From NCBI GenBank assembly GCA_015179045.1, contig WHUZ01000055.1:1-64000 (forward strand): a stretch of 64,000 bases of DNA, written 5' to 3'. The position numbers and the translations under genes were made by a program. The notes beneath the pieces were generated by a model, which was given only the letters and a program-made list of their open reading frames with translations, was not told where the DNA came from and ran no database searches. Each line of letters starts with the position of its first letter. Within the stretch, counting starts at the first letter, position 1. Positions 34,871-46,778 of this stretch are shown here, one piece after another. Origin of the DNA: Kalaharituber pfeilii (lineage: Eukaryota > Ascomycota > Pezizomycetes > Pezizales > Pezizaceae).

Positions 34871-35771
34871 AATCTGTTTGAGTGAAGTAGTCATTACCCC
34901 AGCACCTTATAAGTACACTGTTCAATTGAGGCTATAGAGTCTCGGTAATCAGAACTTGAAACTACTGAAAGGAAGGGTAGATATTGGCGTTTATATATCA
35001 ACAGTATTCCAAGATACTCCATTCTCCACAGCGTCTCACATCATCATACATTGACCCGACTTTTTATACTTTAATGCAAAGTAGATTCGTCTTGCAAGTG
35101 GATTTGGAACTGATCCCAGAAGTACTTCATAGGCTACAATTTGTGATACTAAACCCGCGCCTGCCCTGCCAACCACGGTCACCTACTTGGGTCCTCGATG
35201 AGCTATTGCACGCTGCAAGAGATTGAGCTCGGGAATCTCTGGACTGGCCGGCGGAGCACGGTAGACGTTGCCTGCACAAAGCATACATCGTGCAATAAGG
35301 AGGCTCCAGCAGTAGAGAAGTCTAGCGCTAAGACTTTCCTAGAAGGTTGTGACCTTGCGAGTGGATGCCGTGAATACGGATTTAAACATCACTATTTATG
35401 GATACATAGCTTAGTTGCATAGGAACATGCAACAAGAACTATGGGTATCAGTACTAGATAATCCCACCCCGACGGACGTTAGTTCACTAATCTACCACGC
35501 AATACTCCGAAAAATAATTTGAGCCGCAGCATTTCAACTGTATTCAGTTTTTCTGACGTGAACTCTATGCAGCAACTTATAGAGCAGCCAACAGTGTATT
35601 CTATTCAGAATGTTCACCGTAGGAACCTGATTATGAGGATATTTGGCGTCCAGGGAATCAGAAGACCGAGACTGCTGACAAACAGCAGTAGGTGAGTAAT
35701 TACCAAAGCTAGCCTGTATATTGCACTTGAATCCTGCAGTTCAGTCAGATGACACTCGCTCTCGTACAAAC
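34871..35771. other. intergenic, nothing recognised
   Basis: Short frames on both strands without domains. The right end should hold the 3' region of the FAD oxidase gene. Confidence 0.4.
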
Positions 35772-37382
35772 TCAGAGTTTTGCCTCCAATGCTTCCTGGT
35801 TATTAGGGCCCTGATGGCCAAATAGAGAGTCCAATTCCATCTGTGCCATCCCGGCTCGGCTCCCATCCTTGGTTATGACATCTTTGGGCTTCTTTCCTGG
35901 CAAGGTCCTCCATCTCCACTTCTCCCTCCACCTACCCGCCGCTTTCTCATCGCCACATATAATTCCTACTATCACGTCCCCTAATACTGGCAAGAACTTG
36001 AAGGCGTGTCCGCTTCCACCTGTAGCCACAAAAAGCCCCCTGCGCCCAGGGACATGATCGACAATGAAATCTCCTGTGGGAGTATCGGTGTACCAACATA
36101 TTCGAGTTCGCTCAAAAGGGCGATCACCAAGTGCAGGGACCATTTCGCGAAGCCCTAAGCGTAAGGCGGATTCTCCTTCAGAAGGGATCCTAGTAGAAGC
36201 AGGCGTTGTTAAATGAGTACGAGGAATAGAAACTTGACGAGCATTATTAGCGTCGTTATCGTGAGTTGCAAAAGTAATGGACTGGGTATTGATATAGCCA
36301 ACTGCGTGCCGAGCAATTTTGAGGATCCCATCTTTTGGAGGAATGATGAATAAGCCTGCATTTTGTTCTCATCAATACTGTGTGGCTTGGATCAAAAGTC
36401 AGAGGATGGAAATTAGATCAGCAGTACTTACCATTCGACAAATTGAGTATTACTGGTATATCCTTGTATCGTTCCTCCTCCTCGTTCGTAATCCTAACAT
36501 ATCCCAATACCTGCCCCGTGCTCGTCGCTCTTCCAGTTAAATCAATTAATCCAGGTGTCCATGCTCCTGTCGCCAACACTATCAAGTCTCCTCGTACCTC
36601 CTCGCCCCCCCTCAGCCTGACGCCTTCCACCACTTTCCCCTCACCGACGGGCCCATCATCAGCTCTCTCCACAAATTGGATCACTTCCCCAGTCAGAAAG
36701 TCTATGTCCCCCTGTTCCTGGCACCGCGCCCGGACGAATTTCATGGCAGCTTGAGCATCTACCCATCCACTCAGCCAATTCACGTAGCCCACTTCCCCTG
36801 TAGCTCCGCCAGTGGCTGCGCAGACCTTTTCAATTTCCTCCCTGCTAGCCAATTCCTGTATTACATATGCCAAATTATCTTCGCTCGCCTCTCCATACTG
36901 ACACAATAGCCTCTTCACATTCTCCATACTCTTTCTGACATAATCTCTTCCACCATCTTCCCCTTCTTTCGCTTCAGCGTTTGAAACAAGCACCAGTCCA
37001 CTTTGGGAATACCTGCGTTCGTCACCTAAACCAGCCCAAACGCCAGTACCAGAGCGCCATTGAGCCTGTGCAGAGATGCATAGTGCAGCATAGTCCGGGT
37101 CCTTGTAGTCGGCGCGGACGATTCGGGAGGAATCGATGCTGGAGCTATCTGGGGATGGGAATGTGGATCTATCAATGAGTGTGATCTTGCGGCGGAGGTG
37201 AGGAGGGAGACTAGAGTTATTTAAGGAAAGGGACAGGGCGGTTGTCACTATTGATGAAAGTTAGATGCATATTGATGTCGGAAAAAGTGAAGCGGGTGTA
37301 TACATCCAAACACGCCAGAACCAATGATGACTATGGAGGCATATTTGCGCTCTGAAGAGGCTGCGGAATACCCGTACACCAT
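35772..37382 (-). CDS. FAD-dependent amine oxidase, fructosyl-amino-acid/saccharopine oxidase type
   Basis: Model: complement(35772-36355, 36432-37247, 37304-37382), 492 residues. The dinucleotide-binding motif IVIIGSGVFG spans residues 18-27, the first intron falling right after it. The string DSSRIVRADYKDPDY is the hallmark of the sarcosine/fructosyl-amine/saccharopine oxidase branch of the DAO superfamily. Also present: an internal GDLIVLATGAWTP strand and the late WYTDTPTGDFIVDHVP and GLFVATGGSGHAFKFLP motifs that contact FAD. Such enzymes oxidise a secondary amine with oxygen and release peroxide. The last three residues, AKL, form a type 1 peroxisomal signal, common in fungal fructosyl amino acid oxidases. 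Sequence alone does not separate fructosyl-amine from saccharopine or pipecolate activity. The broken isochorismatase gene downstream appears unrelated. Confidence 0.88.
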
Positions 37383-40357
37383 GGTATGCTATTGCAGTCT
37401 TGATTGCAGTTAGAATATTGTTTATGTCTCAACACCCTCCCACAAAGTAAATACCAGAATGTGGCCAAGGAGTAAACGCTCCGTGTCTCGTATTTCGTGG
37501 AAGGTCAGTGTATTGGCCACGATCGATTGATTGATTCAAGCAGTTTCGCAAGGAATTTGCATACGGCACTTTTTCTTAGTATCAACGGCTTCGAAATTTG
37601 CCGAGGCTATGCCCTGCCAGGTCACATCCCAGTCTGATCGGCTACGGCGCAGCTTGCAAGGGTGTGGAGTAAGAAGATGGGATTTGACGTTACCATGCCG
37701 AAGACAGGTAGAGTACATTGATGTGTATTGTTGAGCCAACGGCCATGTTTGAGGAGAAGTTGCGAATCATGCTGCACTGTGGGGGTTGCTTTTGTATGTT
37801 GTTGGAAAGTGATCGAGATGCATGCTCGAAAGATGGCTGGTTCCACTCCAGCATAGAGACGTGACCACAAATCCCACAATTGAGCCTCTCACAATTGCAA
37901 CTTCATATGCTCGGAACGGGATGGCACCTGGGGACTGTGTAAGGCAATGATGTGCTTGAGTATAAGAAGTTGTTAGTACTTAGAAGCATGAGTAGGCGCC
38001 CATCACGGCTCCCCGCCTTGTGCGTAAGGTATGTTGCTCCGTCGCGCGTCTCATCTCATTTCATAGGTTGTGCTTACCTCATCTTCTCTCCCATTCTTCT
38101 TGCTCTCACAAGGATTTCCGACTATAGCTGTCGCCTGAACCTCTCCGCCGCCTATCCCAGTGCACTGCTATAAAGCTAATGCCAACTTGAAACTTCTTTC
38201 ATATACATACATAATCAATCCGGAACCCAACCTCGATATGTGAAACTCACCACTTCACTCACCAGCTCACTAACAGATATGCCTACCAAGGATGATCACA
38301 TGCTCCTCCTACTTTCCGGACCCTCGTTGTCACCCCTCAGTGAATTCCTGCATCATACTTACCCCTCCTTCCTTTATATCACAAACACGCCACATCCTGC
38401 TGTAGCATGCAGCCCCCGCCTCCGGCAAAGATTCTTCAAGCGGTTCGTCATGAAATGGTTGGTGCAATATTGGGATTTTTTCGGATGTAGGTGAAGTGAG
38501 GTGAAACCATCAGGTATCAAGCCCACCCGGCAATTCCCGCTCTATCGTGGAGGAATATGAAACACTGCAAGCCGCAGTGTACAAATTAGTGGTGCGGGGT
38601 GGTCCATGTGCCATTCACTCCCATCCGTGGACGATAACAGTTCTGCTGAATTCGCACATATTCTCTTAGTTAGTTGCACACTCCAAAGATTGCAATTTGG
38701 CTCGCATTCGGAGATGGGGTGAAGCGGGGTACTGTAGGAGTGATATGGGGATGGCGGGGTAACGACTCATTATTGATACCCAAGATCAACAGGCTAGTAT
38801 TCAAGCTGGAAATAAAGAATGGAAGTGATGAATTGACATTACTTCATAAGTGGCACTCCACATATTGAGCGTAACAGCTATTATCCAGGTAGACAAAATT
38901 ACATGTTCTTATTCAACGTCTCATTATGATCACGCCATGCCTCACGAGACTAGCCATACCTATCCAATGGCATGACAATTAAAATCACAATTGCATACTA
39001 CTGTACCCCTACTAGGGATGCCGCTTTCAATTTCAACATTATAAAGTGGACCTGACCAAATATCCAGCTGTCCATACTAGCCCTTTCCTTCCCTGTTGTC
39101 TCGCGCATATGCAAGAAGCGTATTCTGCCAATGCAATTTAACTGCAAAATTACAGGCAGCGCACATGGACATTCAGAAGAATAGCGCACTGCAAATACGA
39201 TATATAACATAGACATACATAACATACACATAATCGAATCTGCAGGGTCTTCTCCTCTGTCCTTCAATACCCGAAAAAGGAAGGAAGAAGCATTGGGAGA
39301 AGATAAATTGCCGTTCACATCTCGTGCAGCCAGTCATTTGAGGGTTGTGCGCGGCCCATGTGAACTGGTTAAGGACATAATATTGACAAAGTAAATATCG
39401 GACGGAAAGAGGTATGTCGTACATACGTATGGACGTCGCTACGTCGCCTTGATTAAACGAATCCAGTCGTTGGTGAGGTAATGATAACCACTCAAGCTAA
39501 CAGTTTGAACCTTCAATTTGGGGTTGGAAATAAAGGCGAGCTAACGAACTAGCTTCATGCACCATTACGTACTACGTATTCATGTTAATCTCGACAACCC
39601 CCCTCCTACGAGGGCTCGGGCACGCTTCCTTGGTGATATCGGTCGAATTAGCTCCACTATGTGCAAGGCTTGACTTGCTTTCTTTGTCTGCCACCGCTAA
39701 GGCCCCTCCCGTCACTAAATGTTGATGGCACATAGGGCCAGACGCTTGATTTTTGTTAGTCTAGATCCGGACAATGCCCAATCCAACATTCGGAAACCAC
39801 TTGACCGTCAAGTCGCCACATTAGAAGGGACATCGGAGCTATGATAGAGGGCTTTCCAGCAAAGGCCACAATATGATACCGCACCGCACTATTCGATTAG
39901 GCTGGTGTGATGTTTAAGCTTAAGTGGACAAGGAATTAGTCTCTTTCTGGCTTAGGAATTGTATCGAATTTTGTAAGCCGAATCTACTGGGATGGATTTG
40001 CAATTTTTTTTTTTTTTTCTGATAACGTTACCCTGCATACAGGCTATGAGCCTATGGCAGGGAGCATCATGTTGTCCTAAGGAGGAATAAGAGCACGAGG
40101 ATGGTATTCGTCTTCCTGCTTTCAAAAATATAGGGACCATTGGTATTAAATTAAATACAGTTTACTTTTTACTTCTCATAAAACGTAGGACTGAGAACAT
40201 AATAACAAAAATATGATAGCAAACGCTGTGAATCCCAAACCCCAGTACAGCAGCCTAAGAAGGTATACAGAAGAACTTAGGATAACCTCACGTAGGAACA
40301 GTATTCTTCTTCATTTGCACCATCATACACTCGGACTTTTCCAGGTTATTCGTCTTT
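37383..40357. other. intergenic, about 3 kb
   Basis: Upstream of the FAD oxidase gene (promoter side to about 38.2 kb) and then anonymous AT-rich sequence. A T run lies at 40005-40019. Open frames are short and lack domains. No RNA gene or repeat family recognised. Confidence 0.4.
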
Positions 40358-40881
40358 TTATTTCGTGTTTTTAGGATTTTTTGCTGTGTTTCGTTCCCCC
40401 TTAGACCCTAAGCACTCACATCTCAAGCTATTTTCTATGCATTTAGTATGTTCACATCCATCGTTTATCCAGCTCTCAACTCCATCTCCATTCCAAGTAA
40501 GCAGAAAAGGTAGTTCTACCTCCTTCCCTACAAGTACAACATCCTGGAAACGAATATTGAAAGACCGAGAGCAGATGTGCGATGCCTGCCAACAAGTAAA
40601 TCTTCCACGTTCAGTCCATTCCGCCTTCCCAATAACCTTCTCCTCCCAATCTGTAAGCTCAAGCACGGTAACAGACGGTTATCAGCCTCGAAATCCAAAA
40701 CCCAACCACGATTCCCAGACCCAGAAGCACACAAAGCAAACCATGTTTCCTTCCCTTTAAATTTAACTCCTGGACGCAAGATCTTTCTCAGGAAGAAAAA
40801 CTCAGCAAAGAAGGAAAAACCGAGGAAACAAGATGTATATATGCGCAATGGTGACAAGGGAGAGGAAAGAGAGCTGGACAT
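40358..40881 (-). CDS. uncertain small gene, family unknown
   Basis: Possible two-exon model: complement(40358-40650, 40710-40881), 154 residues, using a 59-nt intron with a weak GTGGTT donor and a GCTTACAG acceptor. The second exon reads as good protein (KVIGKAEWTERGRFTCWQ, then ELPFLLTWNGDGVESWINDG and a Cys-containing tail). Alternatively the intron is not removed: the intron sequence itself reads WVLDFEADNR and, one base out of phase, VTVLELTDWEE, which would make this a gene with a single-base frameshift near 40673. I recognise no domain. It lies just downstream of the TBP gene on the same strand, and nothing indicates a link. Confidence 0.35.
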
Positions 40882-41278
40882 AAGATGGGAGTAATGGGAA
40901 GAGGAATATGAAATAATAAGCTTATCCAGCTGATCAGCTGAGGTATTGCTTCGCTGGGGAAGTAAATAGTTGCAAGAGTATGGACGCAAAAAGAGAAAGC
41001 GAGAAAATGTTTTTTTCTTTGCAGTGAACACTGCGAACACCGCATCCCAATGCATACCCGAATCCCCGAGCAACATTCTTTTCTTCAATGTGCAAATGTG
41101 TGGCAATGCCAAGAATCAACTCCACGCAAACGCGGCTGCGATTGATGAACTCTTTCCCAGACACCCGATGCAGGTCTGCTACCAACCCATCAAGGACGCA
41201 GAAAGATAAGACTGTGGTAAAAAAATTTTTTTTTTAAAAAAAAACCACAACTGCCAGCCCAACCTTGTAAGCACCCGG

Positions 41279-41319
<41 letters not shown>

Positions 41320-41661
41320 CCCGTAACATTATATCAACGAAAAACAATTGACAAGAAACTTAGGAAAGCTCTAGTGCAATGCTCCCGTTGTGAACGGCAA
41401 AAAGGAAAAAAGTAAAGAAACCCTATTCCTGAATATTGAAAAGACCCAAATGCAACACGCAACACCTCGATGCAAATTATTGTAACAGAAAGGAAACAAA
41501 CTCGAGTAATATGGGCGACTCGGTAGTTAATCGGGCTCATAGAGATGTGCACCGTCTTCTAATCCCAGAACCCAGTTTGTCGTGAACGGCGTAAGAATTG
41601 AATAATAATACACGACCAGACATCGAAAGGCAACGTCTGGCCAAACCCTGAATTCTTCTAT
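40882..41661. other. TBP 3' flank with 36-nt A run
   Basis: AT-rich region between the uncertain gene and the TBP stop. An A run spans 41281-41316, and a near-palindromic A/T tract with A8 and T10 lies at 41218-41245. No gene recognised. Confidence 0.5.
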
Positions 41662-42630
41662 CTAGACCTTGCGGAAGTCTGAATACAATATTAGTAGAAG
41701 TTACTAGGATGGTAAAGAACTAAGTGATTCTTACCTGAAAGCACAGGGTATATCATTTCGAAGGCTTGGTAAATCTCCTCTCGAACTTTCGCTCCAGTCA
41801 AGACAATCTTGCCAGAAACGAAGATCAAAAGAACAATCTTAGGCTTCATCATCCTGTAAATCAACCCAGGGAATAGCTCAGGCTCGTAAGAGCTGTAATG
41901 GTGATGCTTAGATGCAAGACCCTCCAGCCGGATGGGGAACTTGATGTCGCAAGAACCAACAATATTCTGTATTTTAAAGTCCGTGAATTTTGCGTTAAAG
42001 CCGAGCTTTTGTATGATTCGCGCGTATTTTCGAGAAGCCAGTTTCGAATCGTCTTCCGACTTTGCACCTGTGACGACCATCTTACCCGAGGCGAAGATAA
42101 GTGCGGTTGTCTTGGGTTCACGAATACGCATGATCACAGCGGCGAAACGCTAAATGATAGTAATAAGCCCTCCTGTATGCAAGTGAAACAATACCAAATG
42201 ATATTATAGTACCTTTGGGTTGTACTCTGCATTTCGTGCATGCAATGCAATCGTCTTGAGATCCAAGCGACAATCCAAGTTGACGGTTGCAACAATGTTT
42301 CTTTTGCATGTCTTAATATATGAAATAAAAACTTATAATCATTGAAGAGAGGGAAACTTACTGCAAGGTCGGTACGATACCACTTACACCAGTCCCGCCT
42401 CCTGGAGTAGCAGCCGGTGTTGCTGGTGTAACCACATTGGCAGCTGAAGTGGACGATGAATCTTGACCTTGCAGCTGGTAACCAGTCGTGCCACTTTTTG
42501 AAACGCCATTATCCGTTGGAGGAGTCAAATCGCCAGCACCTCCCGGAAAGGAGAGGGAAGCAGGGGAGGTGAAAGCCTTAGCCTGCAAAGCATTCTGTGG
42601 ATGTGTTCGCAGAGATTCCATAGAGGCCAT
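41662..42630 (-). CDS. spt15: TATA-box binding protein (TBP)
   Basis: Model: complement(41662-41678, 41735-42149, 42213-42300, 42362-42630), 262 residues. The first 85 residues are a poorly conserved Ser/Thr/Pro/Gly-rich arm. The C-terminal core of about 180 residues is near-invariant: [20 protein letters not shown] opens the first repeat, then [20 protein letters not shown]; the second repeat has [18 protein letters not shown] and [18 protein letters not shown], with the basic YRMMKPK loop. TBP nucleates initiation by RNA polymerases I, II and III by bending the TATA box. The final coding exon is only 17 nt (DFRKV and stop). The name Spt15 is that of the yeast gene; many fungi use tbp1. Confidence 0.97.
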
Positions 42631-45600
42631 GACTTCGATTTTAGCTTCTTTTTTCTCTTATTGGCCGAAAGTCAAACTCAGATCGACGTGGACGGAGCGG
42701 ATATCAACAGTCAAACGAGTTAAAAAGGCAAGAGGACCGGTCAGCGAAAAAGAGAGATTGAATTCAGAAGATGCCTTGATGAAGACTCTTCAAAGCGAGA
42801 AAGCACTATATTTGACAGGTCACCGCAGCGGAGAAGAACAAGCAAATGCCTCCCCGACGTAAGAGATGGGTGGTGAGAGTGAGAAATAGTAGATTAACTT
42901 GTGCTATCTAGGAGTAGCAGAGGAATGAGGATGTTGTGAAAATGAACGGAGCGAGGAAGGTACAGGGCAGTGCCTTCACTCTGTGTGGTCTGGTGTGTAG
43001 ACTCTGTCGTGAGGTATCTTCTGTACAGAAGACGTAGATCACCTGACCTGTAGGGGATGAGGATGATGAGATAATATGAGAAGAATGGCACTTGTGATGC
43101 AAAAAATGCGTAAGCACCAGTGGTGTTCCCTGTGGTCAGAATGTGATGGATGTGGGTGGTGTAAGTTGCGTGTGGGTGGAGAGAAAAGCAAAGGAAGAGA
43201 GAAAAATGCCAAGCTCTCAAGAGTCATGTTGGAAAGGTGGGCGATGGGGGGTATTTGTACTTTTTGCGCGCAGAGTGACTCAAAAGGTGGCGCCCGAGCT
43301 AGCTGCAGCTAACGCAGCCCCTATTTACGGGCTAGCAGCACGACAAGGTTGCCGCGGCCAATATGATTTGCCGCCACTACACCCACCCGCTCCGACCGCG
43401 TCCCATTCCCACTCACCCACACCCACATACACATCCAGCTCCGAACCCAACAAGGCTGCCACACGCCCACTACAAGAAAAAAAAAATTGAGTAAGTACAC
43501 AAAGTGGTAGAGAGCGAATGCGCGATGCAGCACAAACGCCAGAGACAAATCAACTCGACGATGAGAAACACAGGAAAAAGGAAAGGTCAAAACTGACGCA
43601 GCGGCGGTTAGTGGTTCAAGAGCAAAAGACACAGCCTGACTGCTCATCTTCTGCCCGCCCAGTCCGGTAAGCAACTTTGTTAGTGATCGCATCATTTCTG
43701 TGTGCAGTTGGAGAGAGAGGTAAGGGAGAGTCGGGGGAGCGGGGAGCGAAAAAAATAGTACTGGATAGGAATCAGTTTGCCGTTTGACTGGTAGGGGAAA
43801 AGGGGGTAAGGGTAAAAAAAAAGTTAGTGAGCCTCAGTTCCTAAACCAGGATGGGCCTATCCTTAAGCAGGATCGCCGCCACTTCTGAAACTTGGAGCTG
43901 CGGAACCAAAAAAAAAGATAAAAAGAGTCAAGCCCCCTAAGGGATAAATCCGAGCCGAGCCCAAATCCACCCGAGCACCTGAAATCCTCCCACACACACC
44001 TTCACACACATACTTACATCGCTAGGCGATTTCGTCCGGACCAAGAAGAAATATGACCGCAAGGAGTGGCTTTCCTGCAATAAAGTAGGATTCGCCCTTA
44101 ATGTTGCTCGCTGTATGTCTTTTAGACCTAGAAAACCCAGTCAGTTCAATGTGCTGGCAGTCGCCCGGCTCTAAGTGCCTAGAAAGTCAGTAGAGCAGCA
44201 TACAAGCGAGGTTGCCCCCATTCGCATTTTGTGTTAAAAATGTCCATGATCGGTTGGAAGCACTCTTTCCGTGCTGAAATGAGTCGAAATGAAAAGGAAA
44301 TGGTATGAAGAAACCAGCAACAACAATAAATCGTAAATCAGTAAGGAGACACATGCCCAGTATTGCCTGATGGTACACTTTATCTTTACCGCAGGCGGCT
44401 CGAGGATGGAAGGTAAACCAAGGGTGATGGTTGGCTGCTGGTGTCTGTTAGTCGTAACAAGAGTAATCTTCAGAAGTAAAGAGGATGAGTATGGGAATCG
44501 AGGAAAGGGGGGCTGGGTTTTCTCGCAGGTGTGAGTAAGACGCGTCTACACAAGCGCCACCATCAGGGCCAATCCCTTGAATCGTTGCACATGCTGGACA
44601 CGGAGCAAGGACAAGGGGTAGGGGCCTGGAATGTGCCAGATATGACAAGTCTAAGAATAAGAAAGACATAGAACCAATAAGGCTCGGCACAAGCCTACCT
44701 TTTCGTCGTTTGCAAATTTGTTCGTCGACGGGGTGTGTCCGTAGATGAGCACGATATTGAAAGCTTGAAGTGAATATGCTTTGTTTGTAAGCCTACCTTC
44801 TGTTTCTTTGTTGCAAGGTGGCTTTTCGCTCTCAGTTCCCCCGCACGCATGCTTGGTTGACGCCTGGGTGGTGGAGGGTGGAAAAAGGGGGGGTCCTTGC
44901 TTCGCTTTGCCTTGCCTTGCGTTGCCTTACCGCGACCAAAGGTAAGGCTCCAACTAACGTAGCTAGCCAGCGCAGCAGCAGAAGCAGCAGCCAGAAGCCT
45001 CAACCCAGAAAATCTCCAAGTCGGAGAAGTTCATATGAAAAAAAAAAAATGAACCCTGGCTAGCTTAACAAAGGGCAGCATCGGATTCAAGACCAACTTG
45101 AAGGCTCCAGAAATTCGAAGCGTGGAGTGCAAGAGTGAGTCGGATGTGAATCGAGACTGTGGGGGGTAGCCAGACAATTGAGTCCTTTAGTCGTAAATGC
45201 AATTCAACAGCCGCGCTGGCGTAAGTGGTGCTGTAGAACAGAGTGGTAGGGGAGGAAAATGGAGAAAGCCATAACCATAAGCCATTTTCTGGTGATATCG
45301 CATAATGATGTGCAACCGGTAAGAGGTCTGTGGAGATAACTGTAATAGATAAGTGCAAACGATATGTGAAAAGGTGAGTAAGAGTAAAAAAGCATCGGTG
45401 ACCCAAATCAGACCCCCATCATGACAGCGACGGAACATCTATCATTGAAATTCAACCATGTCGTATGACCCATGCTCTGGTCGGGGGAGCTTTGCTGCGC
45501 TGGGGCTAGGTGCGTTTGCGTCGCGCTGTTCTGCATTGCGTTGACTGCGGATGACCAGCCCATGTCCAATATCAACTCTTCTAAATTATTAGTTCTATTA

Positions 45601-46778
45601 GTCCTGCATTTTGTATTTCCTTTACCCGTTATCTCTGGGCTATGCTCCCTTCTGGCTCTTTCTCTGATCCGGCCTGGCCTTGCGGTGACTGTTCTGATAT
45701 TTTCTGGATGTTGATGTGCTATGATGATGGTCAGCGTGTATCGCTGCTGTGCTGCTATCGTGAGTAGTAAGTGGGTGTATCAGTGTGCTGCCTGCCTGTT
45801 GTCTCAACACAGTCACCAATATCGACATCGATAATCCTGTCCGCCATCAATCAGAGGGAAAAAGGAAAAATGGGGATCGCAACGCCGACGCGCAATTTAA
45901 CGGGTTGGGAGCCAGGCTCCTCCCCGCCTTAGGTTGCGTTTCGAAGAGCAAATCAAGAGCGGCAGTGGACACCAACAAATATCATGGGCATTTGTCAAAA
46001 GTGTTGGACTCTTGGCACAGAATCACGATGATCTGGTCTAGTAAGCAATATAGGATCCTTATCCGACATCCCTTAATTGCGCCTTGCAATCATCTTCCTA
46101 TAGAATTACGATTTTTGCCCGCAAACATTGGCTTTAGTGAAATTAGAAGTGTAAGGGTAGAGATTGCATCACTGGAATCTTGATCGTCATCTTGGTCAGC
46201 CGCCTCGGCTAGCTGTGCGTTCAATTCAAGTTCAAGTTGAATGTTGGTGGCCTTTGATGAAACTATGAAATGTGACGTGAGTGCGGTACACATCGCTTAG
46301 AATGCGAGGTGTAAGGTTCGTGATACTAATGAGGGCTATGAACATCTAGAGCTTAAGTACTTAAGAATTCACTGACACATATAAACCTAAGACGAGAAAG
46401 AACGTCTATCTGAAACCGGCCTCAGAAAGAAACATAAATCCAGCCTGCATACAACACCAGAGTAAGGAATGTAGCCAAACTTAAACACATCATCCCATGC
46501 CCATACTTAACACAAAGGAAAGCCGCCCAATAGAAGGTAAACGGTCCCTGAGCATTACATCTAATGAAGAAACAAAACAGTGTTATCAAACATTACATAT
46601 TGGCGAAATAATCTGAAAATAATCGCCTGGTATCTTCGTCATCGTCATTTCTCGTGAACGTAAAAGGGGTCCTTCTGTAGCACAGCCTTCCTCATTGCCC
46701 TCCACTTCAACTTCATCTTTAAACTCAGCAGGAAGAGTAGAGAAGTGGAAGTAGATGCGTGTAAAGTGGCAATGTTAT
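42631..46778. other. intergenic, about 4.1 kb
   Basis: The TBP promoter and leader lie at the left and the ndc80 3' region at the right. Between them are short domain-free frames. Small repeats occur: a (TTGCC)-like run near 44903-44935 (GCTTTGCCTTGCCTTGCGTT) and short A runs near 43476 and 45038. Frames on the minus strand around 44450-45440 and 46090-46293 have no ATG-supported structure that I would accept. No RNA gene recognised. Confidence 0.4.

Noticed and set aside
42894..45440. Candidate small genes upstream of TBP
   Set aside because: No ATG-to-stop frame with splice support or conserved motif; looks like promoter and spacer DNA.
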